From NCBI GenBank assembly GCA_032717465.1, contig CM064632.1, positions 21,743,485 through 21,807,484 on the forward strand: 64,000 nt of DNA, read 5' to 3'. Of the stretch, positions 1-10,242 are shown piece after piece. The translations under genes were made by a program, and so were the position numbers. The stretch is from Coenobita brevimanus (Eukaryota > Arthropoda > Malacostraca > Decapoda > Coenobitidae). The stretch's first letter is position 1, and each line of letters begins with the position of its first letter. The notes beneath the pieces were generated by a model. The model saw nothing but the letters and a program-made list of their open reading frames with translations. It did no database searches and was not told where the DNA came from.

Positions 1-261
1 TGCAATTTGCCAGCGAGGGCTTTATTTATGGATGGATTTTCTGTATAGCCTTCAATAGCTCCTTCACTGCTAGGGTGCTTACAGAATCTATAAAGAATCG
101 TATACGGGATTAGAAGGAAGAAGAAGAAAAAAAAAAGAGACATTACCGCTTTGCTCACGTGATAATATTTCTGTTGATTTATATGCTTGACACAGTAGGG
201 TAATTTTAGTTCCATGCTTCCCACTCAATGGCAGATTCATCGGTTCTTGCAATATTGAATC

Positions 262-560
262 CATTAACCCTCTCATGGTCCGGATAACTCTAGTACTCCA
301 GCTAATGCCAGACGATTTAACTCAGGTGAATGTGAGTTACAGGAGCCTAAGAGTTAGCATTATTGCCATTCATCCTCTCATAATTGGGAGGGTCAGTGCC
401 AGGCGATTTCATTCATCTGACAGTGAGACAGAGAAGCCTCAGCATTTGTTTTGTCACTGTTAACCCTCGCATGGTCATTACAGCTCTTGTCTTCCACTCG
501 GGTCGGCACCATATGATTTAACTGAAATAAAAGTGAGTCCCAAGAGCCTGACAATAATAA
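262..560. repeat. Three diverged units of about 100 bp in tandem
   Basis: Three successive blocks share the order 'taaccctc.catggtc' or its relative, 'actcc/cactcgg', 'gccag.cgattt', 'gtgagt/gtgaga' and 'agcctgag/agcctca/agcctgac'. They begin near 262, 365 and 460. The same set appears in copy 2 (11655-11950). A single related unit lies alone at about 3805-3860 ('cagacgatttaattcgtgag', then 'aggagcctgagagtg'). No coding signal was seen. Confidence 0.55.
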
Positions 561-576
561 CACTTTTACTACTAAG

Positions 577-757
577 CAACGTTTTGTCTGGTTAGTACTT
601 GGATGGGTGACCGCCTGGGAACACCAGATGCTGTTGGCATCCCTACGTCAGGTGGGGTTGGTGGAGGATTAGTGCCCCTCCCTGTAAAACAATTAACTCT
701 AAGCCCTTGGCCACCCCATTTGGGATAGATAGCGTCTGGCAATGGATGGATGGATGG
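577..757 (+). mobile_element. 5S-rRNA-derived SINE with LINE-like tail
   Basis: The 5' part (572/577 to about 645) is the 3' half of a 5S rRNA: 'gttagtacttggatgggtga' followed by 'ccgcctgggaacacc' is the box C region of the internal promoter. The 3' part ends 'ggccaccccatttgggata', 'gcgtctggc' and (ATGG)n, which resembles the 3' end of the RTE LINE at 34900-34963. The 9-bp direct repeat ACTACTAAG at 568-576 and 758-766 flanks it, and the duplicate locus has a single copy at 11957-11965. The element is 5'-truncated: the upstream half of 5S is missing. The bases CTAAG at the junction also occur in 5S box A, so the left edge may be set by microhomology. Confidence 0.85.
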
Positions 758-801
758 ACTACTAAGGTGTTTTCAAAATGCCACCCCAGAACACAGCCAG
801 T

Positions 802-1372
802 GAGTCTTAGTGTGAGCCATAATGAACCATAGTAGTAGTGTGAGCCATAATGAGCCATAGTCGTAGTGTGAGCCATAATGAGCCATAGTCGTAGTGTGAG
901 CCATAATGAGCCATAGTCGTAGTGTGAGCCATAATGAGCCATAGTCGTAGTGTGAGCCATAATGAGCCATAGTCGTAGTGTGAGCCATAATGAGCCATAG
1001 TCTTAGTGTGAGCCATAATGAGCCATAGTCTTAGTGTGAGCCATAATGAGCCATAGTCGTAGTGTGAGCCATAATGAGCCATAGTCGTAGTATGAGCCAT
1101 TGTCGTAGTGTGAGCAATAGTCGTAGTTTGAGCCACAATGACCCATACTCGTAGTGTGAGCCATAATGAGCCATAGTCGTAGTGTGAGCCATAATGAGTC
1201 ATGGCCGTAATGTGAGCCATAATGAGCCATAGTCGTAGTGTGAGCAATAGTCGTAGTATGAGCCACAATGAGCCATAGTCGTAGTGTGAGCCATAATGAG
1301 CCATAGTCGTGGTGAGTCTTAATGAGCCGTAGTCGTTGTGTGAGCCATAGTGAGCCATAGTCGTAGTGTTCA
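802..1372. repeat. 28-bp minisatellite, copy 1 (about 20 units)
   Basis: The unit is built from two similar 10-mers (gagccataat, gagccatagt) plus an 8-mer (cgtagtgt). Single-base variants such as agtagtgt, cttagtgt and gaaccatagt recur. Because 28 is not a multiple of 3, the reverse strand is open in all three frames with a 28-residue period. The resulting long reading frames are products of the repeat, not genes. Confidence 0.95.
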
Positions 1373-1706
1373 GAAAATGCCACTTTCATACCAGAGAGTC
1401 AGTGAATGGTAGTGCTTCATGTGTAAGTAAAGGGTACGAATTTATTTTAAAAACAGCGGAACAGAAGAGATCGATTCTTCCCCAACATAAACCTAGTGAG
1501 TATCGTGAAGCGGTCGCCATAACTTATTAATCTTTTCATAGAGCAGAGTCTTATCTTTGTCTCATAGTCTTGATATAATACAGGACGATTCTGTTCGGCC
1601 TAGGAAGTCTGTCGACTCCAATGGTGACTGTTTGGTGTTGCATATCAGGTACTACCAGGCAAGTTCTGTCGGTCAAAGGAAACCCCTGCTCTTCCAAAGT
1701 TAGAGA

Positions 1707-3040
1707 GAGAGGGGGGGGGAGGGAGGGGCAAAATATGGCCAAGGGAGGAAATAAAACACTGGAAGTACAAAGGGGAAGAGAAAGGGAGTGAGGGAATGGA
1801 AGAAGTGCTAGTGAGGGGAAAAAGGTTTTGAAGGAATTAGGAGACGAAGGGAGCCGTGTAGGGGCAATAACTTAGACAGGCACGGCAGATTGAGGCCAAG
1901 ACTGAGAGAAAGGGAGCCAGACAGACCAAAGAGTACTGTATGACATCCTGATAGGTCCTTAGGATAGAGATGAATGACTTACAGGGAGATCCACATAGCG
2001 AGGGTCTGTGAGGTGGCGCCACATGTTTAGGGGCTTGAATGATGAGTGGATGGATGTGTAGCCTATTTTAACTCATCATTTGTTGATAATTTTGCCGCCC
2101 TTTACGTTCTCTTTCTGACGGGGGTATAACAGGTAATTCTTAACAGCTCTCATTTTTGACTGTTCGTCCATCGTTTTTCTATTTTTGATATATAATGTAG
2201 ACCAAAGCCTTATTCGTTTCTGAAGAGGACTTATATTCCTTCATTTCCTTCATGTGCTCCAACGTAAACGTTCCTAATGCAAGTCTGATGAGCAACAGAC
2301 GGGAAAGGTGAACTAATGAATCACCATGATCATTTGCATTAATCCCAGGGAAGGCTGAAACATTAATATTTTGCCAGGCGATTTTTCTAAGTCGGAATTC
2401 ATGAGCGCTGAACCATAGCAATTAATTGTTTCCGAGAGACAATTTGTTTCCTTGTATTCTTCACGTTATTAATCACTGTAGTTAATCACTGTAGTTCGCT
2501 TGGTATCTGGTTGGTAGCTGTACGAGTTGAGGGTAAACAGACAGTCCTATGCAGATACAAAGCTGAAGATTTTTGTGAATATGAATCCTTAGCTTCCTTC
2601 CCCGCAGCGATGGCATTGATATTTCAGAATAATGACGATTTATAACTCCATCTTGCATACCCACCGCTACGACTGTAATGGGGCCAGTCCCGTGAGCCAG
2701 GATGATAATATAGGCGAGACCGGGACTCCTGAAGCTTACAGTCTTTTGGCCGAGACAAAATGCTGCAGATAAGACTGGGCTGGGCTGATGAAAGAGCCAT
2801 TAAATAGAGATAAGAATTTGACAGGACGCGATAACGTGGAAACTGCCAGGAAGGATGACTGTTGAAGGACAAAGACTTGAGGGGACACGTGTGCAACAGA
2901 TCAGCTTTGGCTCCTCCTCAGTCTGTATTTCCCTCTGTCTGTGACCTCCATTCTTGTAAATATCGAAATAAACAGATCTTGAATTTGGCCTATTTTACTA
3001 TATTTTGTTTATTTATTTAAGGAAGAACTTTGCCGTCTTC
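1707..3040. other. No recognised feature
   Basis: A purine-rich stretch (1707-1830) follows the end of the duplication. The rest is ordinary AT/GC-balanced sequence with only short chance reading frames, and no domain or repeat family was recognised. Confidence 0.5.
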
Positions 3041-3690
3041 TCACCTTTGGCTCCTTTACATAAAAAACAGCGCTTCATTTCAGGGCTGATTTTGTAAAGT
3101 TGGAAATTGAATGAAAAACATTGCATATCTGTTATCATCCTTAAAAAAAAAAAAAAATGGTGATCGAACGAAAAACGTAGCTACATATTCCCATTTTATT
3201 TTATTTGGGTCAAACGAAAATCATCCATCCATACTTTCTGGTTCTCGATAATTGCAAATCAAAGGAAACATGTACTTATGTCAAGAATAAGGAACTTTTT
3301 GAGAATCTTTTTGAAAATAATAACTCGAAGAAAATGTATGTCTTTGTAGCTTTACCTTTCACACCAGCCTCTCAACAATTGGAAATCAAACAGAAAACTC
3401 ATATATATTACCAGCGTGTCAAAAATTGAAGATCGGACGAAAAAAAAACTTTACATATTTGTATTTTTGCAAAAATTGGAGATTGAACGAAGTAGCTGTG
3501 CGTGTTTTCAGCTTTTCGAAATTTGTGCATATTTTTAACTTTCCGAGAACTGAAGCCCGAGGGAAAATCTTATGCTCGATCAGACCAACTATTCGAAACT
3601 GAAAATTGGACGAAATTTTTATGGACGAGTGTAATTAAGCCACGGTACTTTTTGGAGCAGCTTTTTTGGAAACTGAATATTGATTAAAAT
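3040..3690. repeat. Degenerate tandem repeat around 'ttggaaattgaa.gaa'
   Basis: A motif like 'attggagattgaacgaa' recurs at about 3098, 3158, 3215, 3378, 3423, 3472, 3600 and 3670, separated by T-rich spacers of 45-160 bp. Spacing is irregular, which suggests an old, decayed satellite. Two short reading frames here (3205-3429, 3502-3687) have no recognisable similarity and contain the repeated motif. Confidence 0.5.
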
Positions 3691-3730
3691 TGTCCCTTAT
3701 GTCAAGATCATATTTATATAAAACTATAGG

Positions 3731-3732
<2 letters not shown>

Positions 3733-3778
<46 letters not shown>
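3733..3778. repeat. (GA)n microsatellite
   Basis: Perfect GA dinucleotide run of about 22 units. No function can be read from it. Confidence 0.95.
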
Positions 3779-3779
<1 letters not shown>

Positions 3780-4309
3780 AAAACAACTGAAGTACGGTAC
3801 AGTGTTCCAGCTCACATCAGACGATTTAATTCGTGAGTAGAGGAGCCTGAGAGTGTTAATCTATTGGATTAATTAAATATTCCCTTCACCTAATCAAATC
3901 TTATCCTAATTTAGTTTCCTTGTAACGTCTTATCATCTCTGCTTTCAGCCTAATTCGGTTTCTTGAGAGTTATTTCATCGTTTCCTTACCTTCGTAAAAT
4001 TTCCATCATCTAATTCAGTCTTCTTCAGCTAATCAAATCTCCACCCAGTTCTCAGCCACTCGAGGTGAATGTCAAAGTTCCCTTCCTCCTTCCCATCCCC
4101 CACCGAGACGAAGCTGGTAAGAAAAACTGCTGATACATTCTATTAAAGTCTCCCCTTCCTCAAGCAGCCTCCATGAGGGTAGGGGAGAGGACTTTTGACT
4201 GTGACTGTACCTGCGAAACAAAGGCCAATCATTAGACGTAAATATATAGGGTTCGTTCCTCCATATTCCAGTACTGACGTGCGTTGTCTGTACACACTTT
4301 TATCTATCT

Positions 4310-4686
4310 GTCTGTCTGTCTCTCTGTATCCATCTATCTGTATCAGTCTATCTGGCTCTTCATCCATCCATCCGTCCATCCATCTCTGTCTACGAATATT
4401 TATGTATGTCCATCCATCCATCCATCCATCCATCTATCTCTGTCTACGAATATTTATGTATGTCCATCCATCCATCCATCCATCCATCTCTGTCTACGAA
4501 TATTTATGTCTGTCTATCCATCCATCCATCTCTATCAACGAATATTTATCTGTATGCCTATCCATCCATTCATCCATTTTTTTCAACGAATATTTATCTA
4601 TATGTCTATCCATCCATCCGCCCATCCATCTATCCGTCCATCCATCTTTATGTACGAGTATTTATCTATCTTTCTGTCTATCTATC

Positions 4687-4734
<48 letters not shown>

Positions 4735-4770
4735 ATCTATCTATCTATCTGTCTCTGTCTATCTACTTAT
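4310..4770. repeat. Composite (CATC)n/(TCTG)n minisatellite
   Basis: Tetramer runs CATC and TCTG/TATC are mixed with a recurrent longer unit containing 'tacgaatatttatgtatgtc', seen at about 4390, 4445, 4493, 4538, 4587 and 4652. It ends in (CT)n at about 4690-4731. Open frames across it encode only Ser/His/Pro/Ile periodic peptides and are not genes. Confidence 0.9.
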
Positions 4771-4984
4771 TTACTTCCTTTTCATTGGAGAAGCTTTGAG
4801 CTTCCGAGGTTAGATATTGCCTTCTTTAACGCCTTCTCTACGAGGACGAAATATACTGGTTGTTATTTTTACATTATTTAAATCATTCTGCCAACAGGCA
4901 ATTTTATATAGCTTGGAATTGTCACCTATAGTCCTTTTACCTTAACTTTGACCACATTTTTGTCTTGTTAGTTGATTTTACAAA

Positions 4985-5165
4985 CCTCGGTGCCAGAATG
5001 GGACAATTCTTTGGCTCTACATCCTTTATTACATAGCACTTCTTCGTGACTAGCACCGTATTCGAGTGCTATTCTCTTGCTGCAGCTCAGTACTCAAGAT
5101 GGTTAGATAGCAATTTTGGGCCAGGTTAGAGTGAAAAGGGTCTAGTAGAAAGGGAGGTTAGGCTG
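4985..5165 (+). repeat. Interspersed family 2, copy a
   Basis: Core 'agcacttcttcgtgactagc', then 'ctgcagctcag', 'agatagcaattttgggcca' and 'gtgaaaagggt'. The same ordered landmarks occur at 25350-25480 (partial), 41575-41745 and 58990-59210, and reversed at 6345-6545, 14925-15125 and 58420-58625. The family is non-coding and about 200 bp long. Its class is unknown. Confidence 0.65.
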
Positions 5166-5339
5166 TTTGCTTAGCGTCTTAGATTCCAATTGCGTCTCCG
5201 AAGATGAATGAAGATGTTTAGAGATAGCAGCAATGAAGCCCAGGAGACGCCATAAGAGTGCAAGAATTAGTGAAGATTATTCCTATCTCATCCAGGTCAA
5301 ACAAAGCCTCCTTACCTGATTGCACTCGCCTGGAGATAG

Positions 5340-5354
5340 CAGAAGAGAAAAATG

Positions 5355-5397
<43 letters not shown>

Positions 5398-6030
5398 AAG
5401 GCGATAAGACAACAGACAGATAACGCAGAATGGAATCAGACGGGGGAGGCAATGTTAGGCAGGCAAGGAGGACAAGAGGGAGAGAGGAAAGTAGGCAGAG
5501 TGAGTGAGGCAGGCAGGCTAGTAGGCAGGGTCAGCAGGAAGGTTGGATATGAGTGAGGTATGCAGGCAGAACTAGAGGAAAGCAGGTAGAGAGGAAAAGA
5601 GGGAGGCAGGCAGGCACTGGGGACAAGAAGAAGGCAGACAGACGCACAGACACAATGAGGATGAGGCAGACAGAAGTATGGGAAGAGATAGGCAGGGAGG
5701 CAGAGCAAGAAGAAGTCAGACAGGAAGAATGAGAAGGAAGTAGACAGAGATATATGAAAAGATAACAGAAGAAAGAGAAGGCAGGGCAGGCAGGAAGACA
5801 GGCAGGCAGGTTACGGTGGTGATGGTAATGGACAGGCAGGTAAAGATGTAGGCTAGTGAGTGAGGCATAGGGGAGGTAGGGGAAGGCGGAGTGGAAGCAG
5901 TGAGGCAGAGGAGAGGCTTGGGTGTGGCAGGGGGTAGGCAGAGAGTATGGCAGAGGGGGAGGCAGCGGAGAGAGGTGTCGGACAAGGGAGACAGTGAGAG
6001 GGAGAAATATTAAGGCGCTATTTAAAGAGA
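5340..6030. repeat. (GA)n followed by purine-rich GGCA-type tract
   Basis: (GA)n at about 5360-5394 is followed by about 560 bp (5437-6000) almost free of C and T runs on the + strand, rich in GGCAGGCAG and AGGGAGG words. This strand-asymmetric tract could favour triplex or slippage structures. Reverse-strand reading frames (Leu/Pro/Ser-rich) reflect composition only. Confidence 0.8.
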
Positions 6031-6344
6031 GAGAGAGAGAGAACAGAAAAGTCTCTACCCAAACCACAGAAACTATTCCCTTTCAAGACGGTCTGATCAT
6101 TATAATAAGTCAATGTCCTTTATAATGTTTTAAATGGCAGCTGAAAATAATACCAAATAAAATGAAACTAAAAATTACGATATAAATTCCAGTGCAGTCA
6201 TAACACCTTCAGCCCGAGTACCCTTATAGTGAGGGGGATAACAAGGACTCACGTCTATAATTTACCCTCTCTAATTCGAAGTCTCCTAATTGTATGGTGG
6301 AAGTATAAAATGAAAAGTACGTCATCGTGGTGAAGTGACTATAC

Positions 6345-6545
6345 CCATTTTACGCTAACTTGGCCTAAACCTGCCATCTCTCCATACTGATTCCTAATTT
6401 GTAACAACATTAACACTTAAATATAGGCCTCGTCACAAAAAAGTGCTGTGGAAAAGATGTAGAGCCGCAGCAGTGTCCTTTTCTGCTACTGTCCTACGTG
6501 AAATGAGCTGCAAGAGGACGAAAATCTGGCCCAAGTTAAGGACAA
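6345..6545 (-). repeat. Interspersed family 2, copy b
   Basis: Reverse-complement landmarks of the family: 'aacctgccatctctcc', 'aagtgctgtggaaaagat', 'ctactgtcctacgtgaaat' and 'gacgaaaatctggccc'. It aligns in order with the copy at 14925-15125. Confidence 0.6.
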
Positions 6546-6613
6546 TATAATCATTTTTTTTTTCTAGTAAGTACATAAATAGGGGTAAATACATGGACAC
6601 TCGTACGTTCCTA

Positions 6614-6614
<1 letters not shown>

Positions 6615-6670
<56 letters not shown>

Positions 6671-6703
6671 TATATACATCTACGCATGTCATAGCGTGGT
6701 GCC

Positions 6704-6764
<61 letters not shown>

Positions 6765-6948
6765 ATTAGTGAAACGAAATCAAATAGAAGGAGATGTACA
6801 GGGAAGGAAAATGTCCAACTAGGAAATATAAGTAGCATAAAAAAAAAATGAAATAGAGAAAGGAAACTTTCGCGTGAAAAGAAAATGCACTGTGGCAAGA
6901 GAACTCAAGAAAAAAAAAAAAAAGTTATGGGAAAAGCAAATAGCGAGG

Positions 6949-6999
<51 letters not shown>

Positions 7000-7091
7000 C
7001 GTGTGAAAGTGTGGAATAAAAACAGAATGCACAGTGACAAGAGAAATGATCAAGAAAAACAAAGTTATACTGGGAAAAGTAAATAACGAGA

Positions 7092-7149
<58 letters not shown>

Positions 7150-7365
7150 TGTGTGTGTGTGATTCGTAGGGAAAAACCACTACCTTTCAACGGTAATAAA
7201 GTTTCGATATCCTGTGTCTGTCTGTCTGCCTTTCGCTCTCTTTGTCTGTTCCTGTCTATCTATCTGTCTATTTATGTACCGTGTATGTATATATGTCTGT
7301 CTTTCTGTCTGTCAGTATGTCTGTATTTATATATATATGTATGTATGGATGGATGGATGGATGAC
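6615..7365. repeat. Cluster of microsatellites: (TA)n, (GA)n, (GT)n, (TCTG)n
   Basis: (TA)n at 6618-6666; (GA)n at 6703-6761, 6951-6996 and 7096-7147, the last running into (GT)n; then TCTG/TATC and ATGG tetramers at 7205-7362. The spacers between the second and third GA tracts resemble each other ('gcactgtggcaagagaact' versus 'gcacagtgacaagagaaatg', followed by a variable A-rich stretch). A roughly 145-bp unit with a GA tract therefore seems to have been duplicated. Confidence 0.9.
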
Positions 7366-7379
7366 TAACAATCTCTCAA

Positions 7380-7614
7380 CGGTACCTCTATCTGCGCCTT
7401 ACATTTATCTGTTTTTTTCCTTCTCATTTCTCTGTCTCTTGTGTCAGTTTTCCTTCCTTTTCTTATAATTTTTGTCTTCCTTATCTATCATCCATTACTC
7501 TCATCCTTCCCTTTCTCTCCTGCTCTCCTGCTTTCCCTCACGTTTCCTCTTGCTCAATCTTTTTCATCTTTTTACCTTTTTTTTCTTCCTCTTTCCTCTC
7601 GTCTGTAATTGTAG

Positions 7615-7683
<69 letters not shown>

Positions 7684-7770
7684 TTTCCCGCTTTTCTGTC
7701 GGTTTTCCTGTGGCCCCTTATGTTCCAATAAATTTTCTCTCGCTCCTCCTCCTCCTCCTCCTCCTCCTCC

Positions 7771-7806
<36 letters not shown>

Positions 7807-7807
7807 A

Positions 7808-7855
<48 letters not shown>

Positions 7856-7870
7856 TTTCATCGTATTCTC
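7380..7870. repeat. Pyrimidine tract, (CT)n, (CTC)n and (CAT)n
   Basis: T/C-rich sequence leads into (CT)n at 7619-7680, then (CTC/TCC)n at 7745-7771 and (ATC)n at 7772-7855. Translations give poly-Leu, poly-Pro, poly-His or poly-Ile and are not genes. Confidence 0.95.
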
Positions 7871-8099
7871 TTACTTCACAGCTTGTTCTCCAAGTATTCT
7901 TTTATATTCTCCTCAGTCTGTCCATCTCTTCCTTTCTCTCTGATTCCCCTGTATCTCCCCCACCCCCACACACATCTTGTCACCATCAGGGAAGTGTTAT
8001 TACAAACGAGTCGGCTCCAAGCCTAGACGCACCCTCAGCTAATCTACGTTTAGGAAAAAAGCAGAATTACAGTTTTAAGTAGCGCACCTTCAACGAGAA

Positions 8100-8354
8100 A
8101 CAGTAAATCTATGCATAGAGAGGTGAGCTTAGGGAGGAGGGATTGGAGTGGAGGAATTAGACTAAAGACATTCGAAAGTAAGAGGAGGAGGAGAAGGAGA
8201 CAAACAGCGGCAGACAGACAGAACGGAGGAGTATGGAGAAGGGCAAATTTTAAAACTAAAAGTCTCTGGGACAAAGAGGAAGAGGAGGAAGAAAGAGATG
8301 CTGGAGGAAAAAAACGTGTAGGGGAAGGGGAGAGAAAAGAAAAAGACTGAGAAA

Positions 8355-8385
<31 letters not shown>

Positions 8386-8390
8386 TGTGG
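8100..8390. repeat. Purine-rich tract ending in (GA)n
   Basis: AGGAGG-rich sequence with (GA)n at about 8357-8385. No coding signal beyond composition. Confidence 0.7.
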
Positions 8391-8561
8391 ATGGGTGGTG
8401 GATAAGTTGATAGAGAAGGAGAAAACTGTTTTGGTTAGGTGTATGTATGGATGTATAGCTGGTGGAATAGGAGGATGGATGGATGGCTAATGGATAGGTA
8501 GATGAGTGGAAGGGTAGGTGGAAGATTGGGTGTATGGTGGGAGACGGTGTCGTTACTGGGT

Positions 8562-9210
8562 AAAGCTGCCGTCACACTGGAACAAAAGTGGCTAACATGC
8601 TAGCCAGTTATGCGACCCGCTAGCCAAACTGACTGTCGGTTAGCGAGATTTCGCCTGCGAGGCGAAATGGATAACAATTCTTGCTCACAGCTTGTTGGTG
8701 GGATTAGAACTCAAAGAAGCCTATAATAATTTTGTAATTGGTGAGAAAATATTCAGTTATTCACAGAAGGAAACTTTACCTAAAACTGTTAAGTAATTAC
8801 AATTTAATTCTTGTGGTTTTTGTTCACTTTTATTTATTTCTTGTAACATGAAATAAATATTCGGACACTCGAGTGACCAGCCACAAAGGCTGTGTGTTTT
8901 GTCTCCAAACAACAAGTAAAAATCAGATTTCGATATGGATCCTGCGGCAAAGAAAACTCTAGAAGACTGCTTTGTGGCTCTGGAGTTGCTAAAGTGCGTG
9001 AGGCGGTTACAGAAATTCAGGAAAAGGGAGTGGGTACTCCGTGGTGGTTTGTTTACAAATGACCACGAGGCGCCAAGGCAGACGACACTGTTGGCCGTTT
9101 CGGCTCGCAAAAACAAACGAGTGTGACGGACACTCGACTCTGCTAGCCGTTTTCACTCGCAAAACTGGCTCGCATGTTAGCCACTTTTGGTCTAGTGTGA
9201 CGCCACCTTT
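8562..9210 (+). mobile_element. DNA element with TIRs, possibly Harbinger-derived
   Basis: The left end (8562-8630, 'gtcacactggaacaaaagtg' then 'gctaacatgctagccag') is repeated inverted at the right end (9140-9210; read in reverse 'gtcacactagaccaaaagtg' then 'gctaacatgcgagccag'). Flanking bases are TA on both sides, so a TA or TAA-type target is possible but not decided. Inside, 8935-9126 reads MDPAAKKTLEDCFVALELL and then RKREWV. RKREWV weakly recalls the basic stretch near the N-terminus of PIF/Harbinger transposases, but the catalytic domain is absent. It is too short to be autonomous and is best called a MITE-like deletion derivative. Confidence 0.65.
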
Positions 9211-9527
9211 AGGACATAAATGGTTGAGAGTGAAAGAATATTCGTAGCCATTTTGTGAGGGAGGGTGACGTCGTGATAGGGGAGGTCGTCACTGAGTAGG
9301 ACAAATTAATGTAGTATAATAGGAGGTATATGAGGGAGGGACACTTGTAGGAATAGCTGGTACTGGAGGCTGCTATCATTATATTTTTTATCTTCATTTT
9401 AATTTTTTTCATTCATTTTTATACTAACAAATTATTGGATACGGTGCAGTAATTGGTTTTCCTAAATGGAATATTTGTAAGCTATATTACAGCCTGGTCA
9501 GGAACCATTGCCCTAATATATTTCTTT

Positions 9528-9529
<2 letters not shown>

Positions 9530-9567
<38 letters not shown>

Positions 9568-9720
9568 ATGCAAGGAAGAAGGAACCAAAGGCCAGAATCC
9601 TGCAAATTGCTCCCTCCAAGAAAAGCCAAAACAATACAACAGAGAGCCAATTTAAGATCCATTTATTTCGAGATGCCTGGACACACTGCGTTTGAAAGAC
9701 TGAAGGTCGTACGCAGTAGG
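9530..9720. repeat. (GT)n plus dispersed 'ccctccaagaaaa' block
   Basis: (GT)n at about 9531-9563 is followed by 'aaggccagaatcctgcaaat', 'ctccctccaagaaaagcc' and 'aacagagagcc'. A similar block also follows a (GT)n array at 33058-33150 ('gaccagaggccctccaaat', 'tccctccaagaaaaaac'). The pair suggests a dispersed repeat that carries the GT tract with it. Confidence 0.5.
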
Positions 9721-9998
9721 GAAAACAGACAGAGGGAGACAGTTCCAGAATTTACCTGTTACGTACATGAAGGACTGGAAGAGGCCGTTAACTCTTGAGT
9801 TAGAGAGTTGGACAGAAAAGGGATGAGAGTTTGTTGCTAGACGAGTGCTATGCGCCCGTCGTAGTGTTGGAGGGATGCAAGCAGACAGTTTTAAGGATCA
9901 TATTGACCATTGAAGTAGCGATAGAAAAGAGATAAAGATGCAACAGTGCGGCGAAGAGACAGAGGTTGAAGGGAGCCAGTAAGAGGAGGTGGAGGAGG

Positions 9999-9999
9999 A

Positions 10000-10068
<69 letters not shown>

Positions 10069-10069
10069 C

Positions 10070-10128
<59 letters not shown>

Positions 10129-10164
10129 TTTGCGTGCGTGCGTGCGTGCGTGTGTGTGTGTGTG

Positions 10165-10240
<76 letters not shown>
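9999..10240. repeat. Long (GT)n array with GCGT interruptions
   Basis: About 240 bp of GT dinucleotides with short interruptions (gcgtgcgtgcgt at about 10065, tttgtttgcgtgcgtg at about 10125, gcgt at about 10171). Such tracts can adopt Z-DNA in principle. All reading frames (Cys-Val, His-Thr) are repeat translations. Confidence 0.97.

Positions 10241-10242
<2 letters not shown>

Larger units (their letters stand above)
1..1706. repeat. Segmental duplication, copy 1
   Basis: This segment matches 11319-13720 in the same orientation, about 11.3 kb away. Shared landmarks are the start 'gggctttatttatggatgg', the block 'taaccctctcatggtccgg', a 28-bp minisatellite, and a 3' block ending 'cctgctcttccaaagttag' just before a GA tract. 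Copy 1 has a SINE at 577-757 that copy 2 lacks. Copy 2 has about 80 bp near 11575-11655 that copy 1 lacks, and a longer minisatellite. Homology begins at base 1, so this copy probably continues upstream of the window. Confidence 0.9.

Noticed and set aside
568..645. Functional 5S rRNA gene
   Set aside because: Only the 3' half is present, with substitutions, and it has a SINE tail and target duplication.
802..1372. CRISPR array
   Set aside because: Repeats are directly adjacent with no unique spacers, and the context is eukaryotic.
807..1389. Reverse-strand reading frames of 105-183 codons (Met-Ala-His-Tyr-Gly-Ser pattern)
   Set aside because: They are translations of the 28-bp minisatellite. 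All three frames stay open because the unit lacks stops.
4143..4881. 228- and 171-codon frames in the CATC/TCTG tract
   Set aside because: Periodic Ile/His/Pro/Ser peptides produced by tetramer repeats.
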